Shown piece by piece: positions 38,201-53,200 of a stretch of 64,000 bases of DNA. Every line of letters begins with the position of its first letter. Position 1 is the stretch's first letter. Where the stretch lies: the NCBI GenBank assembly GCA_013396655.1, contig WBMV01000301.1:1049232-1113231 (forward strand), given 5' to 3'. The translations under genes were made by a program, and so were the position numbers. The notes beneath the pieces were generated by a model, which ran no database searches, was not told the DNA's origin, and saw only the letters and a program-made list of their open reading frames with translations. The stretch comes from Campylorhamphus procurvoides. Its lineage: Eukaryota; Chordata; Aves; Passeriformes; Dendrocolaptidae.

Positions 38201-41200
38201 TGGTGAGAAAGATCCAGGAGGTGGACATACACACCTGATGGGTGGGTCCCCACTTGTACAGACAGTACCTTAGGCAGACACACACTTCTCAGGGCTTCTG
38301 ACATTGAGGTACAGAGAGCACTGTCAGGCAAAGGCACTTTGCCAGATTCTCTGCTCAGCGAGCTGAAAGATGTAGGCCAGTCAGTACTTTCATGGGCATC
38401 ACATGTTTGTCATGGAACAGTTGATATTTATGAATAAAAGAGACTGTCTCTGTTCATTATAGTTATTACAAGAAGCCTGAGAGTGCAGGTGAGAAGCTCA
38501 TTGTATAAATACCTCATGTTAAAGACTGTTTGGAAGTCCTATAAACACTTGTAAATGAGGATCTTTATACAGGGTGCCTTAAAGAAGTTTCAGAAATCTG
38601 TGTATATATGGCTTCTAATCAATATTCAATAGTCAACATAATACTTGCTCTCTGACAAGAAATGAAAGATCACCATGAAGTGTATCAAGACTTTTTCTGT
38701 TTGTTGTTTTTTTTTTTTATGACCCACTACATAATACATTTATCAGGCTTCAACTTACAGTGAGAACATTCAGTAGACATGTTCTAGAATTATTAATCCC
38801 ATCTCTTTTATTCTGACTGAGCTCCTGTCATGAAGCACTGAGTGAGTGAATGGGGTAACATCAGACTGGCAACCTGTCACTAGTGGGGTTCCACAGGGCT
38901 TCATCTTGGGCCATGTATGCTTCAACATCTTCATAAATGACTTGGACGCAGGACTGAAAGGGATACTGAACAAGTTTGCAGATGACACAAAACTGGGAGG
39001 AGCTGTTGACTCTCTTGAAGGCAGAGTGACCTTGCAGAGAGACCTCGACAAATTAGGGGGCTGGGCAATCACAAACCATATGAAGTTCAACAAGGGACAG
39101 AATTCTGCACCTGGGATGGGGAAACCCTGGATGTTTGTAAGACTGGGGAATGAGATGCTGGAAAGCAGTGCCATGGAAAGGGACCTGGGGGTCCTGGTCT
39201 ATGGCAAGTTGAACATAAGTCAGCAGTGCCCTGGCAGCCAGGATGGCCAACCCTGTCCTGGGGGGCAACAGGCAAAGCATCACCAGCTGGTCGAGGGAGG
39301 GGATTGTCCTGCTCTGCTCTGCACTGAGGTGGCCTCACCTTGAATATTGTGTGCAGTTTTGGGCACCACAATGTAAAAAAAATATTAAGCTCTCAGAGAG
39401 CATCCAAAGGAGGGCAATGAAGATGGTGAAGGGTCTTGAGGGGAAGCTGTATGAGGAGTGGCTGAGGCCACTTGGTCTGTTCAGCTTGGAGAAGGGGAGA
39501 CTGAGGGGAGACCTCATTGCAGTCCACAACTCCTTGTGAGAAGAGGAGGGGCAGGCACTGCTTTCTTCTCTGTGGTGACCAGTGACAAGACCTGAGGGAA
39601 TTGCCTGAAGTTGTGTCAGGGGAGGTTTAGTTTGGATATTAGAAAGAGATTCTTCCACCAGAGGGTGGTTGAGCACTGGAACAGAAGTGCTGGACCCAGG
39701 GCAGTTGTCACAGCACCAAGCCTGACAGAGTTCAAGAAGCATTTGGATGATACTCTCAGGCACACCTGTGCAGGGCTTGGTGTTGGACTCAAGGATCCTT
39801 GTGGGTCCCTCCCAGCTTAGCATATTCTGTATCATATACCAAGTGTACACAAAAAGGTTTATGTTACTTTGGAGGATATTTCTTTTCTTGAGGCTGAGTC
39901 CAAAAACAAGTTGTAAATAGTTGGAGGTGTGTTTATTTTTTAGGGTATGTACACCTTTTAAGTACATCTCTAAGTAAACTGACTAAATTACATACATCAC
40001 AGGTTCTGCATTTTGATCATTATAATTGGATGGACTGATAATGAAGCAATTAGATTTTTTTAAATGTTTTTTGAACAGCAGCATTTGTCCATGGAAGAAA
40101 TGACCTTGGAATATTCTGGGAATGTAATTGTTTTGCTGATGTAGTTGCCTTTTATTGGTTAGAAATACTTAAATTACATGCTTTTTGTTTTCAAACACTA
40201 GGAGTAGAAATACATGATAATGCTCTAAGCAATATCCATTGATAAGCTATCAAAAGTATGAGAGCTTAATAATTATCATGTTGAAGTATTTGCATGTTAA
40301 CATATTTTATATTGTTTTTTCATATTTGATAGATTCCTTCATGGTAAAATTACCCCATTTTGTGAAGGACAGTTTATTTAATGTGCTAAGTTTCCATGAC
40401 AATCAGCTACTGTAATCTTTTGTGATTTAATTAACAGGTAGTAGCCAAAAATATATAACAGGTATTAGCATGTCATTAAAGTAATATAGCTGTCTAAATA
40501 AGATAAGGGACTTAGATACACAATTAGGACTGAAAGTTTTTAATCTCCTCCTTCTATTCTAATATAATATGTTTAAACACTTAAAGGCAAGATAATTGTG
40601 ACTGTTACTGCAAAAGATCTTGATATTTCTTTATTTCAGTCCTTAAGGTGGCTAGATAACAGATGCTTAGATTTCAATTTTTTCTTTACTGCTGTAAAGA
40701 AGCTACACATTTGAATCTAATTGGCATGTGTGCAGGATTGTTTTGGTCTTATTCTCTTAGTTCACTTTACAAGCAAATAGTTATTTATATTTCCATCAGT
40801 TTTTACTTTTGCCTTCAGAGAAATCAGCAATGGACCTTTGTTTTATTACAACCAGAATAGGCCTGCAGAGGTTTCCTTGGTTATTGTATGTGTTAGTGGC
40901 CTGGTAGCTATGGAGACCCATTTTGAGGTAGTATTGTGANTTTATTCACTTCTGCCATTATCATCTTGTTTTCCTCAGCTGATTTGGGTTTTGTTTTTTT
41001 TCAGGATTAGTTAAGAGGTCTTTCCAGCATAGATATGTGTGTAGTGCCAAGCCAGTAATGACAAGGAATGTATGAAGATATAGATTCTGTGCTGCCCTGT
41101 GAAGCTCTCAAAATAAAGGAGATGCAAATTATTTTGACAAAATTCTGTTAAGAATAGTAGTTATGAAAACTGTAGTTTAAAAGAAAATTAAAGTGTCTGA

Positions 41201-44200
41201 GTTTTCTTTTATTATGTAGCCACTTTCCACGGTCTACTATTGCAAAAGGATTTCCTTCTGTATCCCGTCTCACCTCTTTCACTGAAAAGGATGAAAATGA
41301 AAGTGACGAAAATGAAAGTGACAAAAATGAAGGTGACAATAATGTGGATATGAATCAAAATGAGAGACACTCAAATGCAGAAGATCATTCTCGGGTAATA
41401 ATATTCCTAATTTTTTTTTAGCTTGACCTAGTTTTATATGCTAAAGGATAGTAAAAGAAAAAATAGAAAATGTTTAATACATAAATAATAGGTTTTTAAA
41501 GACATTTCAGTAAGCTTTTTTTTCCTTATTATTTGAGTAACTTCCTCACCCCTTCTACTTTAGAGTGTACTGATGTGTATCGGATGGGAAATCTTTCTGA
41601 ATTATTTTTGCTTTAATCTTCTACTTTTTAATGATTTATTCCTCAGATTCCAAAAGTTCTATTGCTAACACTACCAAATATTTTGGTTTTGCTCTTAAAA
41701 TCCTTTTGATAGGAGTATCTTAAAAATTAATCAGGAGTCTTTTTAAATAAATGTTAGTTTATAGATAAATATTATGGTTAGTTTACTTCAGCTATAGTGA
41801 AAGATGTACCTAGGCATGTGACTATATAAACTTTATAAACACATGCCTTAAAATGGCATCCTTATTTGGGTCTTAATGGAGAGACTTCTGGCTAGATCTA
41901 GAAAAAAGGCTTCAATGCTCAGGTTGCCTGCTCTTAAATTTCAGAAGCTCTTGCTTTCTAAAGGAATTGTCAGACATGATTTAGACGCTCAAGCTTCCTG
42001 AGCAACTCTGTGGGAGAATGGCAGTCCTGCAGACAGGTTCACTAGATGCAGCGGTGACCACAAATGCACTCAAACTACCCAAGCAAATGCTAGTTACTAG
42101 GTAGAAGTCTCCACTGAAATTTTCCAAGATAAGTAAGATGAATCTTACCAAAGTTCAGTAAAACATTGCTAGGATGACTTTGGGAAGTTGTAATTACTGT
42201 GATTTTTGTTGTTGTTGTTGTTGTTTCTGGTTTTGTTTTCAAATTGGAATATGCATGTGCTATCAAATTCTGCTTTTAGGTAAAGCTGTAACAAAATGCT
42301 CCTTCTAATATTTGAATCTTATGTGCTTAACATAGAAAAAATTATCCCTTCAAAGTGTCTCTAGGCAATAGACTATTTCCTGAAAAATATTTCATATGGG
42401 GAAATAATTGGCAACATAGAGAAATAGAGACTTAAATATTCAAACAAACAGAACTCCACTGAAGTTATTTCATTTGCTCAACAGCTACAGAAGAACATAA
42501 CAGAATTTCTTCAGTTTCATACTTACTGCAGCAAACTGCTCAGAAAATCGTTTGATAGTGTTTCTCTTTTTGACTTTAAGAAAACTCGGGGAAAAGGCAG
42601 CCTAATCAACATATAAGTCCTTTCAGTGATGTTATTCTCAAACATCAAAATGTGGATCTGACTCAATAATCCAATTATATTTTGGGGAAGGTTGTCTTTC
42701 CATTTTTGCTCTTTTTGTTCTTCGCTCTATATTTATTTCCCTTCCTAAGTAAAGAATGAGTTTCTTTCATATATATTAAATTCAGTGTAATTACAATATG
42801 ACAATATTACAATACAGAAAATAACCTATAAAATATATTCATCCATAGTGCTGTATAAAAGCAAAACAGCAGCCACACAGTCAAGCAGCAAAGATGACCT
42901 AATTGTTTCGAAATCTCTGCTGTCATTTTTTGGAACAAACTGATAAATATAATTGGGGATAACATACTGTCTGTAGGGTTGCAAGATGTGTTTGAAGACC
43001 AAAGACATACTGTGGAGGATAATATATCATGAGGTACCTTCATGAACAAAGAAAACAAACTTTTGTTTGGTAAATTTTGAAATAAATGGGAAATAATTTT
43101 CTATATAACTTTCAGAGTGCCTGTTTGTGTGTTTCTTCTGCAGGGTACACTTACATAATTTTTATGTTTCAGATCTATATCTATATTTTGTGTCTAGGAA
43201 ATGTTCATGTGTGCATGTCATTACTAGATATTAATGATTTTAAAATAAGGCAATTATGTAGTGAAGGAGAATACAATAGAATATATATTTAGCTATTCAG
43301 TATTTTGTGTACATTTTATGAGAAATAGCTTACTTAGTACTTCAGTAGTACTTCACCTTTAAAAGTCTTTTTAATAATGGCAACTTGAAAAAATCATTAC
43401 AAAAGCAGCAAGGTGAAAAGGAGCTATAAGTGGGATCTGATATAATAATTATTGCTTTCATTACTTCAGTCTCTAGATGTTCAAATGTAGACTTAGTTAA
43501 TTACAAATTCATGTGCTGGAAGCATAAAAGCAGTTTGGAATGTCACTTAGATTTGCTCCCTTAGTCCAAGAGTGATGTAGAAAGCTGATCTATCATGGTA
43601 GGACCTGTAGTCAAGGAGAGACAAGGGCACGTAAGAAAATACAGGAAAGGGAGACATTGATAAAACTGGAATGGTTGGAAGAAGACATAAATGCGATGTA
43701 GGGTGAGGCAGTCTGATTCAAACATGAAATGTATGAAGTCGTGAGCAACTAATTGACTTATACTTGAACTTTATTTTCCCTCCATTTAAATCTCAACAGA
43801 AAAATGCTATGCCTATTAATAGCTGAAATATGCAAGTAGAACTTCATTTGTAGAGATTGGAAAAGAAAGCAGGTTTTTAACATGCAGAAAAATCTTCTTT
43901 ATTTCACATATTAAATCTTTTCAGCAACAAAATTATATGGATACCTCTGGGAGATTGCTAACAGGAGAGCTTTCTTTCTGTAGTTATAAAACTTGAAATG
44001 AATATACATGTATACTTTTTTTTAAAAAAAGTTAATTATTGATTAAGAAAGGAAGAGACGCTTTGATATCCCGAACTCACTGGATTATTGCTAACTTTTA
44101 GTATTTTGTATTGTAGTATACTGAGTGTGAATGGATTTGTCTCCATTTTAAACTGTGTGATTGCTATTCTGGAGACATCTGCTTTAAAACCTTTGATACA

Positions 44201-47200
44201 GATTTGGTAAATCTTTGGGATGCAGCATTTTTATGCTTTAAGCTGACTGAAATTCAGTCAGCTGCTGTGCCAGATGCTCAGCAAGTTTAAATTGGCATAT
44301 TCAATTCATTCCAATGTAAACAGTATGAAATAACATTACTGAATATCAGATTCACTGTTCCTAAGGTCTGTTGTCACAGAAACAGAGGCTAGGGATAAAT
44401 GAAAGATAAAATTTTAGAAGCTGGATGTACCTTCTTTGAAGACTATAAAGTTGAAAGACATGCCGTTATTCCTTATGTCCCCAAAGTACTCATGCCAAAA
44501 AAGAGAAATGCTTTATTATTGATTTTTACAAACTTCTTTTTTCCCCCCTGAATTTCCCATTCATTCAGATTTTACAGTTCAGAAATCTTTTTGGATTTGC
44601 ATTCAGAAAAAAGAACCTTTTAAAATACTTAATTTTTGGTAGTTTAATTGATCTTGAATCACTGTTATTAAGAAAATACATTTTTTATTTTTTTTCTTTA
44701 AAAACTCCTTAACATAGGACCAAATTGTTTAATGGAGAGGCTCTCTTTTATTCTTGTTCAATAGCAAGCTAAGTAGTTTATATGGGTAGAATGCATTGAA
44801 ATACATGTGGAAGTATTTTGTGGCCAAAAAACCCCAAACCGTCACCATATGTAAATTACACAGTGCCTTGCAGTTTTATGCAACAGGAATTTTGTCAAAC
44901 ACTTCTGAAAAACAGATAATGCTGGAATAGTGTTTCCTTGTAAATCTGCCATTCAAAAACCTACTTCAATATTCTTCATGATGATGAATTCTTCAATAGG
45001 AGTTATTCCAGTTCCATTGAGAAGAAAGAACAATAGAACAATTATGTGTTCTATTTGAGGAAATGTTGAACAATAACTAAGCAAGAAAATCTAATCCAAA
45101 TATGTTTACCATCAGTATGTGTAATGGCTACTAGATATTTTAATAGACTGATTGATTGTAATATTCATAAATCTTAAGCAGAACATTTTGATTTCTCTTT
45201 TTATCTTCTTTGATGTGAAGCTCTTCTAGAGCAAAAGTGTTTAAGTCTCCACTCTCTCCCAGTGGCGTAAACACAATATAGTTGTTCTTTAATGGTCATA
45301 TTTGCCTCACTTTTCTTACTTTAGCCCATCCTTTAATATAATTCAAACTCAGTCTTACCTTCTGTTTTACAACTGATACCGGTCTATTTAGTTTGCATTC
45401 TCTGTTGTGTGCTCTTTTCATGTTCTACATAAACATTACAGTATATTGTGTCATAATAAGCTTTTTCTTCTTCTCATATTGATCCCTATTGTGATATATT
45501 TCATAAGGCCAGTGAATTGGTATCGAGTCAACAGGAGTACTAGGTAGAAAATAAATCTGTTTTCTTTACAAATTTTATAGTTCTGAAAGTTCTTTCAGCC
45601 TGCACAAAAATGAAAATTCCTTGCTTATTATTTTAGGGGAAATGTATACTTGAGGTATGAGGCACGTTAATTAGAAGAGGGACTTGAGAAAAGGGACACA
45701 AATTTAGACATTTGTGATACAGAGACACTTTTTGATGGGCCTACAATTATCTACTTATGTATACATATTGGGCAGGAGGCTGAAAAATGCAAACAAGTAT
45801 TTCAAAGCAACAAGATAACTATAAGTTTATGGATTACCATTATTTTTACAATTACTTGTTAATGATTATAAAACATAGTAGATGACAACTTAGATTTTTA
45901 AGTTAATCATAGAATTTTTCTCACAATTTACATTCAGATTTCCCATTCATTGAAGAAGAATATGTGCATCATGCCATATTTTACACCTGGATTCAAGTCT
46001 TTTTAAATTTCTTTCTTTATCAGATGCTGTGGCAGCAAATCTAACCTTTCAGGCAATGTGTGTTCATTAAGGAGGAAATGCTTTTATTTTCGCTTTCTGC
46101 GGCAATGTCTTGGTCACTGTAGTTGAGGCAATAGTGCAACAGAATGAAAGCTTTCTCAACACTCCAGTTGTCTCCAAATCAGTGAGGTGTAGGTAGATGA
46201 ACACATCCCTTATCATTAGAAAAGCAGACAGCTTTTGACTATGTTATGTTTGTGGTCCAAAAACTGAGTAAATGAGCCTACAGGAGTCTCTACACAGCTG
46301 TGGTTAGATTACTTTTACAGTTTAGTTTGGCTCAAGTAACATTACTAAGCATCCAGATTTCCCAGGGTACATTCTCCTTCTTTACTGGAAATTCTGTTGA
46401 TGTAGGTTTTGAAGATTTTCTGTATCTCTCCAGGCTTTCCTGCTGTCAGCTGTTAATACCAACAAGGTAGCTGTATATTAAGCTACCACATATCCATATT
46501 AGAAGCATGGATCATGTGTACTGTCCATGAACTATATGTTGGGCAGAAAGCACTAGACTTGTGACAACATTGCAATATCCAAGGCTTATACAGTAGATCT
46601 CACATTTTTTATATACTTCAGGCATCCCAGGATTTCTGAGAAGAAACTTGATAAATTTTACAGCTGACATATATCTGTTTGGTAAATCCTGTGACTCCTA
46701 CAAGAAATCTTGCAGTATTGAAATCTTACAGTATTGGAACCTTGCAGGTTGTAGGCTCACATGCAGCAATATGACAGCTCTTTGCATATGTATTTCTGAA
46801 GTCACGGTTTAAAGGGGAGATAGTTCATATGTTGCTAGAGATTTTTCAGACCCATATGTTGAGGCATGACTGTTGATGTGACGTGACAAGTGATCACAGG
46901 TTGACTTGTTTTGAACAATTGTGTTTCCAGAATTCTGGAAAGAGGAGCTGCAAGATTCTACAGTGTCCTTTTCAGGTCTAGAAATATAAGAAATTAGTCT
47001 AAAAAAGAACATGTAAAGCATAATATGTTTCAGTTACTAAATTCTTAATCCACCTGGTAACAGTTTCAGCAATGTCTGTATTTTTCTCTTTGTTGCTCTT
47101 TATATTAGATCTGTCCTCAGCTTTGATTCAGGAACATTCTTTAAAAAGCCCATAACAGATTTGGAATAGAATTTCCAATTCATGCTGTACAAAAATGGGA

Positions 47201-50200
47201 CTTCCTTATCCTCTCAATAAACAATATTGTAGTTAAATTATATGTATTAATTATTTGGTACTTATTTTGGGATAAAGAGTCCTAAATTTGTAGTTTATTC
47301 CCTCAGCTCTTTCCTTTAGTTAATATCAATCACCTGAAATTTTGACAGAGGTGAGCCTGTTCTGCGCCCATGGAGATTCTGTAAAATGTTGCAGCAAGAC
47401 ATTTATTGCAGCTAGAAATTAAACTAGAAAGCCATAAAGTTTTACTCTAAGGAAGCCTTCACAGGTCCCTTCATATTATATATGCAGGTAGTCTATTATG
47501 GGAGGGTTGAGGCAGACCTGGATTTATAGCACAATGACCTTGTGCAAGGTTTAGCTACTGTTGTGACCTGCCATCCACTCTAACTCAGACTCTCAAAATT
47601 ATGTCACTCTGCCCCTCAAAATGTATTTTTAGATTGTATCGAGAAAGCATAAAAGTAACTCCAAGTCAGCATAGCTCCCACACCTCCTCTTTGAAATACA
47701 GAACACAAAATCAGTGTGTGTACCCAGCTGTTGGCCAGCTCAATGCTACCAGTTTCAGCACTAGCACCTTTGACACATGTAAAGATGTGGGGTGAAGGGT
47801 GGCAAATCTGATTATAGGGAGACCTGGGATGAAAAGAAGCTTGCAAATTTATTTTTAATAGCCTTTTAAGGCTTTAATATTAGTCTGTGCAAGGGCAAAG
47901 CTAGTCCAACTAACCCATTAATCACACTATATTCAAATAGGAAATAAACTGGAAACTGTGGAAGTGACTCTTTTTCAGTGTATGTCATATTACAGGCAAG
48001 AGGGCAGTCAGAAGGAAGGATGATTAGGCATACTTTTTTAAATCAAAAATGTTAATCTCTCAAATAAAAGAACTCTATCTTTGCAAATTAGTGAGTGGAC
48101 TTTCTGAAAAGCTGGCTAACTTGATTTCAGCTTTAAGTATATGCAGCTATTGCATTCGTGTTAGTTCAACAGCTCTACCTTGGAGTGGGGATTAACCAGG
48201 ATAAAGTTGTTTGCCAACAACATTAAAAAAGAGCAGGTTGCTTTTATTTATGCAGTGATAGGAACAAAAGATGCTACTGTAATCAAGCATGTTGTTGGTA
48301 ATGACAGTTGTATACAATCACTTGCACAGCAAGAAATGCTTGTTGGAAAAGGAGTCCTCCATATACTTTTCAAGATTGGAAACTTAGAAAAAACCAGAAT
48401 TGGTTGTATAATAGGAGTGATTAGTTTTTAGAATAGAGGTTATTTTATTGTCAAAAAACAGTAATATCAAAGAACAGTTTTTAATAGCGAAGTGGTAGGC
48501 ATATGAAACAGCTTTTATCTCAGACTCCAGATCACATGTACTTCTCTAAAAAAATCATCAATCTGTCTGTTGGGTCTGTATTATGGTGAAATTTGCCTTT
48601 TTTTTTTTTTTTTGTTAAGAAACCCAACCCAAACCATAATGATAACTTGCTAGTTTGTTCCTCTGTTTCTGGAAGGACTGCCCCAAAATCAAGTGTTTTC
48701 TTTAACAAAATGATGCAAGATTATCTATTATCACTATTGTTGCATTTTTTTTTGATTTCTGTTTTTTTAGCTTGTTTTTTTTGTTTTTCATTTTCACCAC
48801 ATAGGAGACCAGTCCCACTGGCCAGCAAAGTGCAGAGATACCCAGTAAAGGTAAGTGTGTGTGAAGTTTATAGTCAGACTTCTGCCATTCTCATAGTGTT
48901 TGGCTTCCATGTTAATCCCCATGTACATATATCAGCAATCTTACTTATTTATGAGGGCTGGTTTTCCAGGAGAAGATATCAAAGAGCTGGTAATAGCATG
49001 TATAATTGCATAGAGTAGAATCTTCAGGTTTTTTTTAAAAAAAGAAAATCCCTAATTTATAAGAATATTTTGAAAACTCCCCGCTTTTTGTAAGTTACTC
49101 TCCAGTAAAATATACTGGATTTTGTACACCGGGCTCTTTTTTTAATCACCCTGAATTATACTTCTTTTTTATATTTCTGAAAAACGGCAAAACCCCCAAC
49201 AACTTTAATAAATGTTTCCTTTGAAATGTGTTTGAAATCATTATTGGAATAGAATTCAAAATCTCCAAATGAATATCTCTTTGTTTAAGTCAGTGTTTGA
49301 AGGATGTGATCAGAAGAAGTTTGAAACTAAGAACCTGCTTTTTTAAAATGTGGGCAGATTTATTGGGTACACAAATTTGTTGGGTTCTAAAACTGACTGC
49401 TAGGAACTACCTTTCCTTTTCACTTTCTGAAAGTGCATCTCAGCAGAAGGAGATGTGAAATATGTGAATAGTGCTCGTGCATCATTTACACCATGATTCA
49501 TACCTGTGACACTCACCTTTGGTTTCGTTTGCTTTCCAGCTATTTAGTCCATGTAGAAGCCTATGCAGTGCACCTTTGCTTTTCAAGTATTTTTGAAGGT
49601 TGATTCTCATGGGTGGAAAAGGCTTAAAATGCCATTTTTAGAAACTTCTTTTATTTTTATTTTGTTCTCTGTAAAATATCTATGATCCCCACTTCCAGTA
49701 ATTGAAAAATACGGTTAATATCCTCTCAGTTAGGCATCTACACAACTTCACAACTTCTACAGTAAATGAACCCAGTAATTTCACTCAACAAATTTAGGTA
49801 TTTTCACAGATTATAACATTATCTTCATTCTGGGAAAATGTGCAACCATAACGATCTGGTAATCACCAAATAGGGTAATACAAATAAGGTTATAATGGGG
49901 GGAAGGAACACCAAGAACCTGGGTCGTACCCCAAATATAATGAAGAGTGAGAATTTCTTAGTGATATTTAAATATCTTGAAGTAAATGTAAATCACGCTT
50001 CTTCAAAACCTATACTAATGAATTGTTTTCATAATATTAAGAATTGATAATGATTTCAGCTACTATTTTGCTTGTTTATTTTTTCTTATGAATTCTTATT
50101 TTTCTAATATTATTCTGGTAAAAAAGAACCAAACCAGCAGAATCTCACTTTTTCAGAATGCTACAAGTTGATGAGTTGGAAGTAAAACTTTGGTTATTCT

Positions 50201-53200
50201 CTCACAGCTCCATGCCAAAAGCTAATAGAAATACAGTAGCTTACAGTAGATGGCTCTTTATGCCTGCCATAAATATGTTGGGATGTTGGAGTATTTTTGT
50301 AGCTGTCACAATTCATTCATTCTAAAGTTAGTGTATCTCAATAGCAGATTGCCATCTTTTCTACTCGCTCAAAACTATGCTCCAGAAATGCCCATTGAAC
50401 AAAAGATCCCACAGCACAACCAAGGATAAGGATGAAATAGACTATTTCCATCTTCTGGCCTAGCATACTAGTAATTCAGGTTATTGCTATACTGAAATCT
50501 TTTGTACTCAGGTTCTCTTCACCATCTCCAGGCCATCTCCATCCAAGCATTGTCATTTCTCTATGCAAAATCCCTTTATTCCAACTTCAGTTAGGTTATG
50601 AGTGCTACTTTGTTGTAGAGCAAAATGATTAATTATGGGTCTTTAGACTCCACAAAATATCTGAGAGATATTCATGATAGAAATTGTGAACCAACACTGA
50701 GATAAACAGATAAATCTTTTAAAATATATTTTATTTATGAGTATGGGGGCTTTAATATATTTTGAGTTGCTCAAATTTTGTGAAGTGTGGGCATGAAAAT
50801 TCAATAATTTAATCTCTTCAGAGTTTGGTTTAAGTCACTAGACAGTTAAAAATATGAATAGTCTAATGTCAGAAAAGTTCCTTGTGTTCACCTGAAGTGA
50901 ATTTGAAACATAATCCTGTTGAGAACAGTGATATTTTACAAGTACACTCACACATATAAATAAAACCTTTCCTGCATAAGTGGTAGCTTTTCAATATGTC
51001 AGGCTTTAGTTTTAGGATTCTCTGTCCTTCTCTGTCAGTGTTTCGAGGTTTTCTTTTTAAAAGTTTAAAATATTCTCATTAATCTACTTAGGCTGCTGAA
51101 ATCCATTGAAATTTTTTGCTATTGAGGTTCACCAAATGCAATTACATGTTTTGGTAAAAATATAGTACATCACTCTTTCTCTGCTCCTCTTCAGACTAGG
51201 AAATCATGGGTTTGCAAATCTATCAGAACAAGAAATTTATCATAAAACATATAATTGCACTTAATTGTGCTTTGTTGTAAAATGAAAATTCATACAGTTG
51301 CGCTTACTCTGTCTCTGTTTTTACTACAATGAAGTAGCTGTTTCCCTTAGATGAACTGCTTTTGCATGATTTCCAATTGCTTTTGGTACAGATACCAAAT
51401 CTGATGGAGGTTGTTTGTAGTATCACATTATTGTCATGATGATCTGTTATCTCATAGAAATCTTGCTCTTCCAGTATTTGTGCAGAGGCATGATCAAACT
51501 GAACTAGAGGTTAAAAATGGCAAAACCAGAAAGTGAAATTTCAAATAAGCAAGCTGGAATTAAGTATGCCATTACTGCACAGTGTATACAGGATATATTG
51601 AAGTAGTGAACAGTAAGGTGGAAAATTTCTTTGATCATGTGGACAATACTTTTTTCCATAAACATAGGTAGAATTTTACATTCTGTTCAAGGGGACCTGA
51701 AGTTGATAGGTCGATTGCCTTCTGTTTTGCAGCAGTATGTAGCACTCTTTTCATAATGAAAATGAACTTGCATTGAGGCAGAACACCTAGGATTCTGCCT
51801 GGCTAGAATTATTTTGCCTTTCATGTACCCGTTTGCCTGAGTTTGAAATTTGTTTTATTGGCATTGGGCTAAATAATCTGTAGTGGGTTAAATCACTTTT
51901 TGTATTTTCTTTGAAACATTTGCTAACCTTCAAAGTCATGGTAGAAAATATTGTCTAAAATACCATTTTGTGGATTGGAGATTTCCTGTGCTCTGATTTC
52001 TGTTCTCTGTTATGGAAATTAGCTACAATCTTCATATTTGGTTTGCTGTATTAAGTTTTTGGGATTTCTGCTGTAAACATAAAATTTCTGGTTTTGTACC
52101 TCTGTTCCAATAAGCCAGCCTGTCAATCCCTTTTAACTGAAACCTGAGACGGGACTTATTTCAATTTTGAACATGTTCTTTATAAAGTAGTATTTTCTTG
52201 TGCTTTTTTGTTTTCTTGGCTAAGAAACATTTTGATTTGCTTACTATTGCCTTATCCTAAAGAGCTGACTCACGATTATAAGACTAGTTACAAAATGTCC
52301 AGATACTGAATAAGACCCCAAATCTGTAGTCAATTTGATGAGGGGCTTCATTTCCATTTAAACATCTCAGTAAAGAACCAGTGCTTGAAAAATGATGAGC
52401 ACTTACCAAAAGCAATGACAGTGTTTGATGCTACCCTGTCTAAAAAGGTGTTTTCTCAATTTTTTTGAGATCATTAATCTTTGAAAAGATTTGGGGGGTT
52501 TCAAGCACTACAGTAGATTCTTACCATTTAATTGGGGATTTATGTGATAATTCTGCTAATCTGTTTTCATTTGCTACTCTTTTTTTTCCATTTTTGAGTG
52601 ATTATTCTAGTTTGTATTCTGCTGTGCTCTTAGTTATTGATCTGGGTTTATTTGTCTTTTTTTTTTGTTAAAGTGCATGTTTTGTTATTACTTCTGTGCT
52701 TGGTTTACCCATAGTTATCAAATTAAGTTTTTCTCTTGGACTTGCTTATAACTTTCAACTTTGTTGCTTGAATTCTAAATAGCATAACATTCTTGAATTC
52801 ATATGTGCTCTTCCCTTTCTGAAGCTCCCTGCAGTCTTTAACTTCATAATAATCTTATATTATATCCTGTGTATTTGATTAGGATTTACATTTGTTCAGG
52901 GAATTAATTATGTGATCATTTCAGATAGTTATTTGCTGCAGTTATCTTCCATTTGTCAGTTTTAAAATACTATTTTATATTGAACATTTTTGAGATTGGT
53001 TTCAAATTTATTTATTGTTTTATTGCATAAATCATATCTTTATTATATCACCAAATATTTGCATTTTCTCATATGTTGAAATGGCACTACTTGCATAAAA
53101 GATAAACAATACCAGTTTGATTTACTTTTTTCTTATATCAGGAAGCTCTGAACAGCACTGTCTTTTAACTGCAGAGATCAAAAAGGATAAAATATGCTTT

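Noticed and set aside
39335..39967. 210-codon minus-strand ORF, the longest in the window
   Set aside because: Antisense shadow of the CR1 copy 38830-39833, extended into the flank by chance.
48593..49018. 141-codon ORF starting in a poly-T tract
   Set aside because: Overlaps the real 46-nt ADGB exon in another frame; the Phe-rich start is translated homopolymer.
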